DNA from: Terriglobia bacterium
Lineage (GTDB): Bacteria; Acidobacteriota; Thermoanaerobaculia; Thermoanaerobaculales; Thermoanaerobaculaceae
Length of the DNA: 64,000 nt
Direction: 5' to 3'
NCBI GenBank assembly: GCA_020073245.1
Contig: JAIQFQ010000010.1
Coordinates: 33,630 to 97,629, forward strand
The notes beneath the pieces were generated by a model. The model searched no databases. It saw nothing but the letters and a program-made list of their open reading frames with translations, and was not told where the DNA came from. Position 1 is the first letter of the stretch; the number at the start of each line of letters is the position of its first letter. Both the position numbers and the translations under genes were made by a program. Shown one piece after another: positions 26,609-35,919 of the stretch.

Positions 26609-27913
26609 ATGGCGAAGGAACGCACCATGGACGTGCTGATCCTCGGCGGAGGTCCTGCCGGCAGCACGGTCGGAGCGCTCCTCGCGGAAGCAGGCATCCA
26701 CACCGCGATCGTCGAAGGTGAACCATTCCCGCGCTTTCATGTCGGCGAGTCGTTGTTGCCTCACACCCTGCCGCTGCTCGAACGGCTCGGGGTCCACGAG
26801 ACGGTACGGTCCTTGCCGCACACCCGCCAGAAGGACGGTGCCAGTTTCGTCACGCATGACGGCAGCAAACACGTCGTCTATTGGTTCGATGAGGCCGTCC
26901 AGCCGGCCATCCCCCACGCGTACCAGGTGCGACGTGACGAGTTCGACGCGGCCCTGCTCGCCAATGCGGTCGGGAAGGGGGCCGAGCTCCTGGAAGGGTG
27001 GCACGCCATAGCGCCTCGGTGGGACTCCAGGCGCCTCACGGGGCTCCTCGTGCGTGACCCTGCCGGCGGGGAGCAGGTTCTCCGGTTCCGCGCTTTTCTG
27101 GACGCGAGCGGGCAGTCGTCATTCCTCGCGAGCCGCATGGGCTGGCGCTTCCCGTACCCGCAACACCGCAAGGTGGCCGCTGTCTCGCACTTCAAGGGGG
27201 TCAGCCTGCCCGCCGGCAGGGAGGCCGGCAACATCACGATCGCCCTGGCCGCTGGCGGCTGGTTCTGGCTGATCCCATTTGCGGACGACACCGTGTCGGT
27301 CGGGGCCGTCCTCGACGTCGAGAGGTGGCAAGCCTCGGCAGGAACGCCGGAAACCCTGTTCGGGGCAGCCGTCGAGGCGACTCCTGAACTCCAGCGAAGG
27401 CTCGCAAACGCCGAGCGGTTGATTCCGTTCAGGGCGATCCAAAATTTCTCTTACCGGGTGATGCAGATAGGTGGCGATGGCTACTGCTTGGTCGGCGACG
27501 CGGCGGGTTTCCTGGATCCGATCTTCTCGACCGGCGTATTCCTCGCCACCACAACGGCAGCCTCGGCAGCCGGAGACATCATCGACGCTCTGGCCCGGCA
27601 CGCTCGGATGGATACCAGCGACTTCGGGCCGACCATCTCCCTCACCCGGAGCCTCCATCGGTTGTTTTTCTCGCTCATCAGGTCCTACTACGATGCGAAC
27701 TTCCTGTCGTTCTTCTTCAACCCGAGCAACGCCTTCCAGCTGCAGGCTGCAACCGTCTCGCTGCTGGCGGCCGATGTGGTGCGACCCGGGCGCTGGAGGC
27801 GGACCGCTCGGTTCCGTGCGCTGCAGGGCCTTGCCCGTCTCCAGCAGATGGCCGCACGCCTCGGCCACCCAATCGTGGAGCCCCTGACGGTCGGGCCAAC
27901 GAGCGTCACATGA
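26609..27913 (+). CDS. FAD-dependent oxidoreductase of the flavin-dependent halogenase-like family
   Basis: The protein has 434 residues. G-G-G-P-A-G-S (residues 13-19) is the FAD Rossmann loop, F-H-V-G-E-S-L-L-P (43-51) is the second family motif, and G-D-A-A-G-F-L-D-P-I-F-S-T-G (~295-308) is the FAD-binding GD box. W-F-W-L-I-P at 218-223 matches the WxWxIP fingerprint of flavin-dependent halogenases, which tells them from ordinary monooxygenases. The catalytic Lys cannot be placed with certainty, so a reductase or epoxidase role (geranylgeranyl-reductase type) remains possible. The ABC exporter downstream hints at a small-molecule product. Confidence 0.78.
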   Translation: MAKERTMDVLILGGGPAGSTVGALLAEAGIHTAIVEGEPFPRFHVGESLLPHTLPLLERLGVHETVRSLPHTRQKDGASFVTHDGSKHVVYWFDEAVQPAIPHAYQVRRDEFDAALLANAVGKGAELLEGWHAIAPRWDSRRLTGLLVRDPAGGEQVLRFRAFLDASGQSSFLASRMGWRFPYPQHRKVAAVSHFKGVSLPAGREAGNITIALAAGGWFWLIPFADDTVSVGAVLDVERWQASAGTPETLFGAAVEATPELQRRLANAERLIPFRAIQNFSYRVMQIGGDGYCLVGDAAGFLDPIFSTGVFLATTTAASAAGDIIDALARHARMDTSDFGPTISLTRSLHRLFFSLIRSYYDANFLSFFFNPSNAFQLQAATVSLLAADVVRPGRWRRTARFRALQGLARLQQMAARLGHPIVEPLTVGPTSVT

Positions 27914-27929
27914 GTACCGGGAACCTGCG

Positions 27930-29798
27930 ATGAACGCCATTTCCGACGTCGCGGCCGGGACCACCGAAGCCCCAGACGAGCGGACCCTCCTGCGCTGGCT
28001 CCTCAAATGGGCTCTCCCGCACCGGCGACGGATCGTTGCGGCGATCGTCCTCGTCCTGGCGGGCTCAGCGTTTCAAGTCGCGGGCCCGCTCCTGACCGCA
28101 GCTGCAATCGATCTCTACATGAAGCCCCAGGCCGCCACCGGTGCTCAGCACGTGCTCCATTTCATTCAGGCGCTGCATCTGCCGAGTTCGGGCGGCGCCG
28201 GCCTCATGACGGTGGTAGGGCTCTACTTCGCGAGTCTGCTCGGATCCGCGGTCCTCCTGATCCTCCAGGCGCGCACGATGCTGATCACCGGCCAACTCGT
28301 GATGCGTGACCTGCGCGACGCGCTCTTCGCGCACCTCCAGCGCCTCGAGGTCGCCTGGTTCAGCCGGACACCGGCCGGACGAGTCATCACCCGGCTAACA
28401 AGCGACGTCGAGGCGCTCAACGAGCTCTTCACCTCCGGCCTGGTCGACATCCTTGCCGACCTGTCCGTGCTGGGCGGAATCGCCGCCATTCTGTTCGCCC
28501 TGGACTGGCGTCTCGCCCTCGTCGCGTTTGCCGTGCTGCCTTTCATGATCCTGTTGTCCGGGTGGTTCCGCGGACGAGCTCGTACGATCTACCGCGAGGT
28601 TCGAACGCGCATTGCCGCAATCAACACGCACCTGCAGGAGCATCTCGCCGGGATGTCGGTAGTCCAACTGGCCCGTGCCGAGGGCCGCACCTCGGCTGCT
28701 TTCAAAGAGCTGGACGCCAAGCACCGCGACGTCAACATCCGCGGCGTCTTCTACTACGCGGTGTTCTACCCAATGGTGGAGCTCCTCATCGCGGCCGGCA
28801 TGGCGCTGTTGCTGGTGTTCGGTGGGGTCTGGAAGTACGCGGGTACTCTGTCGATCGGCGTGCTCTACGCCTTCCTGCAGTACGTGCAGCGCTTCTTCAG
28901 ACCGATCGCTGACCTTGCCGAGAACTACAACATCCTTCAAACATCGTTCGCCGCCGCGGAACGCCTGAAGGGACTCCTTGGCACCGAGCCCGGCATCGTC
29001 CAGCCGGTGACCCCCCTCGCACCGCCGGGTCGTGTGGGTACGTTCGAATTCGACGCGGTCTGGTTCGCCTACGAGGAGGAGAACTGGGTCCTGCGGGACA
29101 TCGGTTTTGCCGCCCGCTCCGGCGAGCGTCTCGCCGTTGTGGGCCACACCGGCGCCGGAAAGAGCACCCTCGTCAACCTCCTGCTGCGTTTCTACGACGT
29201 ACAACGTGGTGGCGTGCTCGTGGCGGGAGCGGACGTGCGTCGCTGGGATCTCGCGCAGCTCCGACGGCGTTTCGCGGCCGTGCTGCAGGAGATCGATTGC
29301 TTCGCCGGCACCCTTCGGGAGAACGTTTCGCTCGGCCGTAGAGGGGTCGACGACAGGCGAATGCGTTGGGCGCTCGAGCAGGTCGGCGCCGCAACTCTCC
29401 TCGACAGGCTTCCGCAGGGCCTGGACACGGTTCTCGGTGAGCGTGGGACCGGGCTTTCAGTCGGCGAGCGTCAACTCGTCTCGTTCGCCCGGGCGCTCGT
29501 TGGCGACCCTGAGTTCCTCCTGCTGGACGAGGCGACGTCGTCCGTCGACCCGCTCACCGAAGCGGTCATCCAGCGGGCTCTCGAGAGACTCCTCGCCGGG
29601 CGCACCGCGCTCATCATCGCCCACCGTCTCGCCACGGTCGTGGGATGCGACAGGGTCCTTGTGATGCACTCAGGGCGTCTCGTCGAGCAGGGACACCACG
29701 AGGAGCTTCTCGCCCGCGGTGGGCTGTACCGCGCGCTCTACGAGCTCCAGCTGTTGCGCCCAACGAGCGAGGGTGAGCGGGCCGCTGGTCTTCCCTGA
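27930..29798 (+). CDS. ABC exporter, fused permease and ATPase (MsbA/MdlB type)
   Basis: This 622-residue half-transporter has six hydrophobic segments in residues ~25-330 and a nucleotide-binding domain in ~360-600. Walker A is G-H-T-G-A-G-K-S-T, the signature is L-S-V-G-E-R-Q-L, and Walker B is L-L-L-D-E-A-T-S. An H-loop His follows in I-I-A-H-R-L-A-T. It would act as a homodimer exporting lipids, drugs or a metabolite across the inner membrane. It starts 17 bp after the flavoprotein gene, probably in the same operon, and converges with the sulfurtransferase gene. Confidence 0.92.
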   Translation: MNAISDVAAGTTEAPDERTLLRWLLKWALPHRRRIVAAIVLVLAGSAFQVAGPLLTAAAIDLYMKPQAATGAQHVLHFIQALHLPSSGGAGLMTVVGLYFASLLGSAVLLILQARTMLITGQLVMRDLRDALFAHLQRLEVAWFSRTPAGRVITRLTSDVEALNELFTSGLVDILADLSVLGGIAAILFALDWRLALVAFAVLPFMILLSGWFRGRARTIYREVRTRIAAINTHLQEHLAGMSVVQLARAEGRTSAAFKELDAKHRDVNIRGVFYYAVFYPMVELLIAAGMALLLVFGGVWKYAGTLSIGVLYAFLQYVQRFFRPIADLAENYNILQTSFAAAERLKGLLGTEPGIVQPVTPLAPPGRVGTFEFDAVWFAYEEENWVLRDIGFAARSGERLAVVGHTGAGKSTLVNLLLRFYDVQRGGVLVAGADVRRWDLAQLRRRFAAVLQEIDCFAGTLRENVSLGRRGVDDRRMRWALEQVGAATLLDRLPQGLDTVLGERGTGLSVGERQLVSFARALVGDPEFLLLDEATSSVDPLTEAVIQRALERLLAGRTALIIAHRLATVVGCDRVLVMHSGRLVEQGHHEELLARGGLYRALYELQLLRPTSEGERAAGLP

Positions 29799-29809
29799 GA
29801 ACCTTCCGA

Positions 29810-30751
29810 TCAGTGGGCGACAGCTCTGGGGAACACACCCGTTGCTGCGCGATCGCGGGTGCCCAGGACGAGCGAAGGGTTCGCGACCGGCACGCCGACG
29901 GAGTTGCCCCACTCCGTCCAGGACCCGTCGTAGTTCCGCACCCGGCGATATCCCATCAGCTCGTGGAGGACGAACCAGGTCAGCGAAGAACGTTCGCCGA
30001 TCCTACAGTAGACAATGATGTCCTTGTCCGGCGTGATCCCCGCGCCCTCGTAGAGTCGGCGGATCTCCCCTGCGCTTCTGAACGTCCAGTCGGTGTTCAC
30101 CGCCCTCCCCCAGGGGATGTTGACCGCGGCAGGTATGTGGCCGCCCCTCAGCGCGCCCTCCTGTGGGTAGCCGGCCATCTGCACGAGCTGGCCGGAGTAC
30201 TCGGCTGGGGTTCTCACGTCGACCAGCGAATGGGCCGCCGGGAGGCGGACCACGAGCTGCCGTGGGCTCGGGTTGCCGATGTGGCGCATGACGTCGGTCC
30301 TGAACGCGCGCAGCCCGGGGTTCCTCTCGGCCACCACGTAGCGAGTCTCCGGTGGCAGCGTCGGTGCGGACGTCATTGCGCGCAGCTCTGCGAGCCACTT
30401 CTTCCTGCCACCGTTTACCAGGCACAGCTTGGGGTGGCCCATGATCCGGAAGACCCAGTAAGCGTACGCGGCCCACCAGTTGGCTTGATCGCCGTAGAAG
30501 ACCACGGTCGTGTCGCGCGTGATCCCTAGGCGGCCCATCAGCCGCTCGAACGTTCTCGCGTCCACGTGGTCGCGCACCCTCTGATCGTTGAGGTCGGCCT
30601 GCCAGTCGATCCTCACCGCGCCGGGGATATGGCTCCTGTCGTAGAGATCCGCGTCCTCGTCGCACTCGACCAGGCGAATGTCCGGATCAGCGGAGTGTTC
30701 CTCCACCCAGGTCGTTTCGGCCAGCACCCCGGGGTTGACGTATCCCGTCAT
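29810..30751 (-). CDS. thiosulfate/3-mercaptopyruvate sulfurtransferase (two-domain rhodanese)
   Basis: This 313-residue tandem-rhodanese protein has an inactive N-terminal domain (~12-150) and an active C-terminal domain. The active-site loop [11 protein letters not shown] near residue 255 holds the persulfide Cys. Its basic character (R in the loop) favours thiosulfate over mercaptopyruvate. C-E-D-A-type family motifs such as [11 protein letters not shown] occur in the first domain. ATG 30751 is preceded by GGGAG. It moves sulfane sulfur in the cytoplasm; its genetic context is uninformative. Confidence 0.9.
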   Translation of the reverse strand: MTGYVNPGVLAETTWVEEHSADPDIRLVECDEDADLYDRSHIPGAVRIDWQADLNDQRVRDHVDARTFERLMGRLGITRDTTVVFYGDQANWWAAYAYWVFRIMGHPKLCLVNGGRKKWLAELRAMTSAPTLPPETRYVVAERNPGLRAFRTDVMRHIGNPSPRQLVVRLPAAHSLVDVRTPAEYSGQLVQMAGYPQEGALRGGHIPAAVNIPWGRAVNTDWTFRSAGEIRRLYEGAGITPDKDIIVYCRIGERSSLTWFVLHELMGYRRVRNYDGSWTEWGNSVGVPVANPSLVLGTRDRAATGVFPRAVAH

Positions 30752-30936
30752 GGCGAACTCCCAGGGGGGAGCGGATTCCAACACCTCTATCTGGGACAAC
30801 GTGGCGCCGGCTCGCAAATTCCTCCGGCCGCGAGCGGATCGCGCCGCGCCTCCGCGTGGGCCACGGCGCTGCCCTCCCCGACTCTGCTAGATTCATCCGT
30901 GCACCTTCCGCCCGGGTTTGACGTAGGGGAGGCACT

Positions 30937-32049
30937 ATGGCTGACGCGGAGCGACTTTCGGGCCTGCGCGATTCGATCGCCGATGTAGACCGAGCCTTGC
31001 TCGAGATGCTCCGGCGGCGCATGGTCCTCGCCGCTGAGATCGGACGCATCAAAGCAGCGGCCGCCGAGCCCGTCGTTGTCAGGGATGCCGAGGACAGGGT
31101 GCTGTTGCGCGCACGCCAGCACGCCGAGGCATGCGGCGTCTCCGAGGATGTGATGGAGCAGATATTCCAGGCGATTATCCGAGGCTCTGTGGAGCGCCAG
31201 CACCGCGTCGGAGTGGAGGTCAGAGCGCAGCGCGGCGGCCGGGTCCTCGTCGTAGGTGGCGCGGGGGCGATGGGCATCTGGCTGGGCCAGTTCCTGCGCT
31301 TGGTGGGCCACCGCGTCGATGCTCTCGACCCCGCCTGGGCCCCGCTTCCTCCGGATGAAGGGCGGTGGGGTTCGATCGAGGACGTTCCTGAACTCGATGT
31401 CTACGAGTTCATCGTGGTGGCGGTGCCTCTGGCCCTGACACCGACGGTTATCGACACGCTTGCCAGGCGCCGCCCCCGCGGCGTGATCGTGGAGATCGCG
31501 TCGATCAAGGCGCACATCGAGCCAGTACTCGCCCGGGCCCGCGACGGGGGTCTCGCGGTCGCGTGCCTCCACCCGATGTTCGGTCCCGGCAAGTCGGCAT
31601 ACGAGCCGCTCACCTTCGTGCTTGCCTGCCTGGACGAACCGGATATCGAGCGACGACGCCTGGAATCCCTGCTCCGGCACCCGTACACCAACCTCATCAC
31701 GATCCCGTTCGCCCACCACGATCGCCTGATGGGATGGCTGCTCGGCCTCGCCCACCTCACCGGCATGCTGTTCGGTTCCGCCCTGACACGGTCCGGACTC
31801 GATCCGGCCGAGCTGACGGCCTGCGCCTCCACGACCTTCACCCGCCAGGCGGCGACGGCGCTGTCGGTCCTCGCCGAGGACCCGGCCCTCTACCTCGATA
31901 TCCAACGCCTGAACCCGCACCGGGAAGAGGTCTACCGGGCCACGCGTGAGGCTTTCGAGGAGCTGGTCGCCCTGGTCGGTTCGGGGAACGTGGAGGGTTT
32001 CCGTTCGACCCTCGCGGGTGCCCGGCGATCCCTCACGAGGGAGAGTTGA
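30937..32049 (+). CDS. tyrA: bifunctional chorismate mutase / prephenate dehydrogenase
   Basis: The protein has 370 residues. Residues ~1-85 are an AroQ-type chorismate mutase helix bundle (I-A-D-V-D-R-A-L-L-E-M-L-R-R-R). Residues ~100-280 are an NAD-dependent prephenate dehydrogenase starting with V-L-V-V-G-G-A-G-A-M-G. The L-H-P-M-F-G-P-G segment carries the catalytic His. This T-protein makes 4-hydroxyphenylpyruvate for tyrosine synthesis, the same metabolite that hpd consumes 13 kb away. Start context is GGGGAGG. A TAGATT box lies about 45 bp upstream. Confidence 0.92.
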   Translation: MADAERLSGLRDSIADVDRALLEMLRRRMVLAAEIGRIKAAAAEPVVVRDAEDRVLLRARQHAEACGVSEDVMEQIFQAIIRGSVERQHRVGVEVRAQRGGRVLVVGGAGAMGIWLGQFLRLVGHRVDALDPAWAPLPPDEGRWGSIEDVPELDVYEFIVVAVPLALTPTVIDTLARRRPRGVIVEIASIKAHIEPVLARARDGGLAVACLHPMFGPGKSAYEPLTFVLACLDEPDIERRRLESLLRHPYTNLITIPFAHHDRLMGWLLGLAHLTGMLFGSALTRSGLDPAELTACASTTFTRQAATALSVLAEDPALYLDIQRLNPHREEVYRATREAFEELVALVGSGNVEGFRSTLAGARRSLTRES

Positions 32050-32969
32050 GAGCTCGCCACCACGTCGAGTACGCCGCCGTACTGGCTCTGTCGGCGCTGC
32101 TGCGCGCGCTCCCGCGGACCCTGGCGCTCGTGGTGGGCGCTGCACTTGGCCAGTTGGGATGGTGGATCCGGCTCAGACGCGAGGTCGTCCTCGCCAACCT
32201 GGGCCAAGCGCTCCCCGAGCTCGACGTCCCCGCGCACCGTCGCATTGCCGCCCGCGCCGCCCGGAACTTCGGCCGCACCGTGGCGGAGTTTGTCCGGTTC
32301 GCAGGCTCCGACCGGGCTCGGGTCACCGACTTCGTGACCCTCAGTGGGACAGAGACGTTGCGGACCGCGATGGCGGACGGAGGGGGCGCAATCGTGGTGA
32401 CCGCCCACGTCGGGGCCTGGGCGCTCTACGTGACGGCCCTCGCGGCTGCCGGGATCCCGTGCGCCCTTCTCGTCGGGCGGCAGCACAACCCGAAGGTGCA
32501 GCGGTTCATCCTCGGGATTCCGGGTGACGCGGTGCGCTTCGTGGCCAAGAGCAAGGGCGCCCCGCGAGAGATCCTGCACTGCCTCAGGGAAGGCCGAGCC
32601 ATCGTAATGGTCGCTGACCACAGGGCGGGACGGACCGGTGTGCTGGCGCCGTTCCTTGGGCGCGTGGCGTCCACCCTCCCTTTGCCCGGCACCATCGCGG
32701 CGCGCTACGGGACTCCGACGCTCGTGATGTCCGGACACCGGCTACCGGACAGCCGGCACCTGGTCGCCATCAGCCGGCTTGCCCTCCCGGACCTCCAGGG
32801 CGACGAAGAGGCGTACCGGACGGCGGTCACCGCGGCGATCAATGATGCGCTCGGGAAAGTGATCCGAGCCTGTCCGGAGCAGTACTTCTGGTACCACCGC
32901 CGCTGGCACGGCGTCCCGGAGGGGTCGGTGACGACGGCTGCTCACGCTCCCGGAATCCAATCCCGTTGA
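32046..32969 (+). CDS. LpxL/HtrB-like lysophospholipid acyltransferase with altered catalytic motif
   Basis: This 307-residue membrane-associated acyltransferase of the lipid A (LpxL/LpxM) family has an N-terminal hydrophobic helix and then the core. The TTG start overlaps the tyrA stop (TTGA), a coupled arrangement. The family catalytic motif is H-x4-E/D. Here it reads H-V-G-A-W-A, with Ala replacing the acidic residue, so activity as a normal acyltransferase is doubtful. D-H-R-A-G-R-T-G-V and F-L-G-R-V-A-S-T match the family core. It ends 28 bp inside the convergent YfhO-like gene. Confidence 0.82.
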   Translation: MRARHHVEYAAVLALSALLRALPRTLALVVGAALGQLGWWIRLRREVVLANLGQALPELDVPAHRRIAARAARNFGRTVAEFVRFAGSDRARVTDFVTLSGTETLRTAMADGGGAIVVTAHVGAWALYVTALAAAGIPCALLVGRQHNPKVQRFILGIPGDAVRFVAKSKGAPREILHCLREGRAIVMVADHRAGRTGVLAPFLGRVASTLPLPGTIAARYGTPTLVMSGHRLPDSRHLVAISRLALPDLQGDEEAYRTAVTAAINDALGKVIRACPEQYFWYHRRWHGVPEGSVTTAAHAPGIQSR

Positions 32970-34978
32970 ACCTCGTCCAATGGAGCCTCGCCACGCCGAC
33001 GCCGCCTGCCGCAGCAGGCCGCCAAAGCGCAGGTTCCGACGATGCCGACTCCACACAGAACCACCCCGATCCGGAGGGAGAGCGGTCGGTACAGGAGCAC
33101 AACGGTGTGAGAGCCTGTCGGCAGCGCCACCTCGATCGGCCTCCCGACGGGCGACGCGATCTCGGCGCGCTGGCCGTCGACGCTGGCGACCCAGCCAGGG
33201 AACATGGGGTTGGCTAGGACCAGCGTCGCTGGCGCGCGGGCGTCAACCCCGAGATCCCACCGCGTCGGAGTGTGGTGAAGGACCGTGGCGGTCCCGCTCC
33301 CGGTCACCCTCGCGCGCGGAAGCACGCGGCGGTTCCGCAGCAGCCGTCCGTCGACCCCGAGATAGACCTCCTCGAGGTCGAGCCCAAACTCCCGGTTGAG
33401 ACGGTCCGCGTCGTAGGCCAGCTGAGGGTGGACGAGGAGGTACTTGACATTCCACCGGTCGAGGGCCTCGCCTCCGGGCGCGATGTCCCACGGCTCCAGC
33501 ACATCGCTCACGTAGGCCGTCCTGGTGAAGCGGCCGATCGCGGCCCTCTCGACGCGCCACTCGCGAGGGGCCAGCGCGTCGTAGCCGCGAACCTCGTCCA
33601 GAGCGACCGCGGTTGCGGAATTGGGCGGCAGAAACGTGTGCAGCGGCAGTATCCGGAACGGCTCCGGGTCGCGAGCGAGCGACGCGAGCAAAGGCGTCGA
33701 GCGATCGACATCCGCCCGCGGTGTGACTGCGTGAACACCTCGGGCAGCCGCGAACAGTTCGGCACATGCCACGGCCGTGACCACGGCCGCCGTGGCCACG
33801 CTCGCGCACATTCCGAACGCCTTCTCCAGCCTCGCCCGCAGCGAGTCCAGGCCGCCCGAAGCCAGCACGGCCAACGGGATCGGCAACAGGATCAGCCCTC
33901 TCGACCAGTAGATCAGGGTGGCATGCGCAAGCGCGTTCGACAGCGGGTTCGCGTAGGCGAGAGCGAGGAGCGCCGCGGCCAGGCCTGACGCCACCACTTC
34001 CCCTCTCCCGCGTCCGCGCCGCAGCGCACCGACCCCGGCGAGGGCGATCCCGACAACGGACACGGTCGAAGCGGCCTCGATCGGATGACCGATCGCGGCG
34101 TGCGGCGCGACGAATCGGACGAGCGCCGACACCGGGAGCGTGAAGGGGAACCTGTCCGTGCCGGATCGCGCCGAGCTGAGCGCGAAGTACTCGAGGGACG
34201 GAACGATCGCGATTGCCGCCACGAGCAGCCCGAGAGCACCGGCCACCACAAGCCACGAGGCATCCCGAGCGGTCCGCGTTCCAGAAAGAATCAATACGGC
34301 GGCGACCGCTCCCGCCATGACCGCCGTCTCGGGGTGCCCTCCCAGCAGCACCGCCGCCGTGGCCGCCACCACCCCCACGAAATCCGCCGGCCGACCGCGT
34401 CGCACAAGGCGCCCGCCAAACAGGAGGAGAAACGGGAGCGGAGCGGCCGCCAGGGTGTGGGGATGCTCGAGCCAGGCGATGTACGGCCCGGACATTCCGA
34501 ACATGAACCCGCCCAGCGATGCGGCCATCCGACTCCGGCCGATATCCCGGAGCCAGAGGAACACGCCCAGCGTGGCCACGATCAGCTTCAGCAGCAGCGT
34601 GATGTTCCAGCCGCTCGCGACGCCGAGGAGCAGCGTCGGAACGATCAGCGGAGAAAGGAGCGCCGACTGCGCGTTCCCGAGCAACGGGACGCCGCCGTCC
34701 TGATGAGGGTTCCAGAGCGGCAGCCTCCCCGAAATCAGCTCGCGACGCGCGAACTGCAGCCACGGCACGAACTGCCATACCGGATCGGAAAGCAGAGGCG
34801 CCTGCAGCGCCGGCGACCCCGACGAAGGCGCCCACGGCCAGCACCTGGACTTGATGTCGCTCGAGAGCAGGAGGCCTCTCTGCATCCCCAGATCGAACCA
34901 GCACGCCGCCGCAAACGCTCCGAGCGCAAGAGCGGCCACCAGGAGCCGAGGGGTCCGGTCGTGACGGAGCCGGGTCAC
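32942..34978 (-). CDS. YfhO-like polytopic membrane protein
   Basis: This 678-residue protein has about 11-12 hydrophobic segments in the first ~430 residues, a long mostly soluble C-terminal region, and a final transmembrane helix near 640-660. The N-terminal S-D-I-K-S-R-C-W-P-W, W-N-P-H-Q-D-G-G-V-P-L and the following S-P-L-I-V-P are typical of the YfhO/GT-C-like family linked to cell-envelope glycosylation. No catalytic residues can be firmly assigned. It begins at a GTG with leaderless-type geometry and overlaps the LpxL-like gene tail to tail. Confidence 0.75.
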   Translation of the reverse strand: MTRLRHDRTPRLLVAALALGAFAAACWFDLGMQRGLLLSSDIKSRCWPWAPSSGSPALQAPLLSDPVWQFVPWLQFARRELISGRLPLWNPHQDGGVPLLGNAQSALLSPLIVPTLLLGVASGWNITLLLKLIVATLGVFLWLRDIGRSRMAASLGGFMFGMSGPYIAWLEHPHTLAAAPLPFLLLFGGRLVRRGRPADFVGVVAATAAVLLGGHPETAVMAGAVAAVLILSGTRTARDASWLVVAGALGLLVAAIAIVPSLEYFALSSARSGTDRFPFTLPVSALVRFVAPHAAIGHPIEAASTVSVVGIALAGVGALRRGRGRGEVVASGLAAALLALAYANPLSNALAHATLIYWSRGLILLPIPLAVLASGGLDSLRARLEKAFGMCASVATAAVVTAVACAELFAAARGVHAVTPRADVDRSTPLLASLARDPEPFRILPLHTFLPPNSATAVALDEVRGYDALAPREWRVERAAIGRFTRTAYVSDVLEPWDIAPGGEALDRWNVKYLLVHPQLAYDADRLNREFGLDLEEVYLGVDGRLLRNRRVLPRARVTGSGTATVLHHTPTRWDLGVDARAPATLVLANPMFPGWVASVDGQRAEIASPVGRPIEVALPTGSHTVVLLYRPLSLRIGVVLCGVGIVGTCALAACCGRRRRRGEAPLDEVQRDWIPGA

Positions 34979-34984
34979 CGCCGC

Positions 34985-34990
34985 ATCTTA
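34985..34990 (-). promoter_or_regulatory. -10 box TAAGAT for a leaderless GTG start at 34978
   Basis: On the reverse strand TAAGAT is followed by six bases (gcggcg) and GTG, with no Shine-Dalgarno. Confidence 0.5.
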
Positions 34991-35052
34991 GCCATCCAGG
35001 CCGAGGGGAGGAACCCCTCCACGACCCACCGCGCGTCCCGTTGCCGCGCCGT

Positions 35053-35721
35053 CTAGCCCAGCGCCACGGTGCACGACTCGTCGTCGTTGCCGGGGCTGTT
35101 GACCCTCGGACTCACGGGATAGGCCTGCATCCCTCCTGCCGGATGCGGGCGCAGCAGCCGGACGACGCTCCCCGGGTCCAGCACGGCAGCGTCTATCCAG
35201 ACCTTGTGATCGTCCGGATCGAGGATCACCGGCATGCGGTCGTGCACCGGAGCGACCACGTCGTTCGCCGTCGTGGTGATGATCGTGCACGACTCGATCG
35301 GATCGCCACCCTCCCCTTGCCACAGCTCCCAGAGACCGGCAAAGGCGAACGGACGCCGGTCACGGAACGAGATGAAGTACGGCTGCTTGCGCGTGCCAAG
35401 CCGCTGCCACTCGAAGAATCCGTCGGCGAGGACGAGACATCGCCGGCTCCGGAGAGCGGCCCTGAAAGCGGGCTTCTCCGCGACGGTCTCGGCGCGTGCG
35501 TTGATCAGACGCGAGCCGATCGCGCGCTCCTTGGCCCACGATGGGATCAACCCCCAGTGCAGCCAGGCCAGCTCGCGGCCTCCGCCGGCCACTGTCCGTA
35601 CCGCGGCAACCGCCTGGGTAGGGGCGATGTTGTGCCTCGGCGCCAGCTTCGGGACCTCCGGGAGATCAAAGAGCTCGGCGATGACCTCGCCGGGCGCGGC
35701 TTGGGTGAACCGTCCGCACAT
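35053..35721 (-). CDS. SRAP-domain abasic-site processing protein (HMCES/YedK)
   Basis: This 222-residue protein forms a thiazolidine crosslink to abasic sites in single-stranded DNA and shields them. Catalytic Cys2 is at the mature N-terminus (M-C-G-R-F). The family segments P-R-H-N-I-A-P-T, N-A-R-A-E-T-V-A-E-K-P-A-F and H-D-R-M-P-V-I-L are present. Start 35721 is fixed by the need for Cys2 and by a -10 box six bases upstream; the open frame further upstream is repeat DNA. It is a single-gene unit. Confidence 0.93.
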   Translation of the reverse strand: MCGRFTQAAPGEVIAELFDLPEVPKLAPRHNIAPTQAVAAVRTVAGGGRELAWLHWGLIPSWAKERAIGSRLINARAETVAEKPAFRAALRSRRCLVLADGFFEWQRLGTRKQPYFISFRDRRPFAFAGLWELWQGEGGDPIESCTIITTTANDVVAPVHDRMPVILDPDDHKVWIDAAVLDPGSVVRLLRPHPAGGMQAYPVSPRVNSPGNDDESCTVALG

Positions 35722-35727
35722 ATGCCA

Positions 35728-35733
35728 ATGATA
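35728..35733 (-). promoter_or_regulatory. -10 box TATCAT for a leaderless start at 35721
   Basis: On the reverse strand TATCAT is followed by six bases (tggcat) and the ATG of the SRAP gene. Because Cys2 must follow Met1, the start is known independently of the promoter, which makes this the cleanest example of the geometry. Confidence 0.6.
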
Positions 35734-35794
35734 GGCCTGAGGTTCAAGCGTTCGAAGGCGCGAACGTTCCAAGGTTCGAAGGGTCCCCAAAAGC

Positions 35795-35917
35795 AGTTGA
35801 GAGTCAAGAGTGAAGAGTTGAGAATTAACGACAAGAATGGGTATTCCTTGCTCTTACGTCCTTGCCCTGGTCTGCCGGACCGTTGTCTCTCAACTCTTCA
35901 CTCCGAACTCTTGACTC
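35795..35917. repeat. inverted heptanucleotide repeat element, copy 1
   Basis: The left arm (35795-35828) is a run of 7-bp units of the form GAGTYRA: GAGTCAA, GAGTGAA, GAGTTGA, GAATTAA. The right arm (35886-35917) runs as the reverse complement, with one extra unit. GAGTGAAGAGTTGAGA at 35808-35823 is perfectly complementary to 35888-35903. About 60 bp of unrelated sequence lies between. Just outside it (35745-35783) are further TTCGAAGG/GCGAACGTTCC repeats. It ends at the stop codon of the hydrolase gene, and a matching element is at 52665. Confidence 0.75.
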
Positions 35918-35919
35918 CG

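Noticed and set aside
35745..35918. Heptad repeats considered as a CRISPR array
   Set aside because: Units are 7 bp in tandem with no unique spacers, and no cas genes are present.
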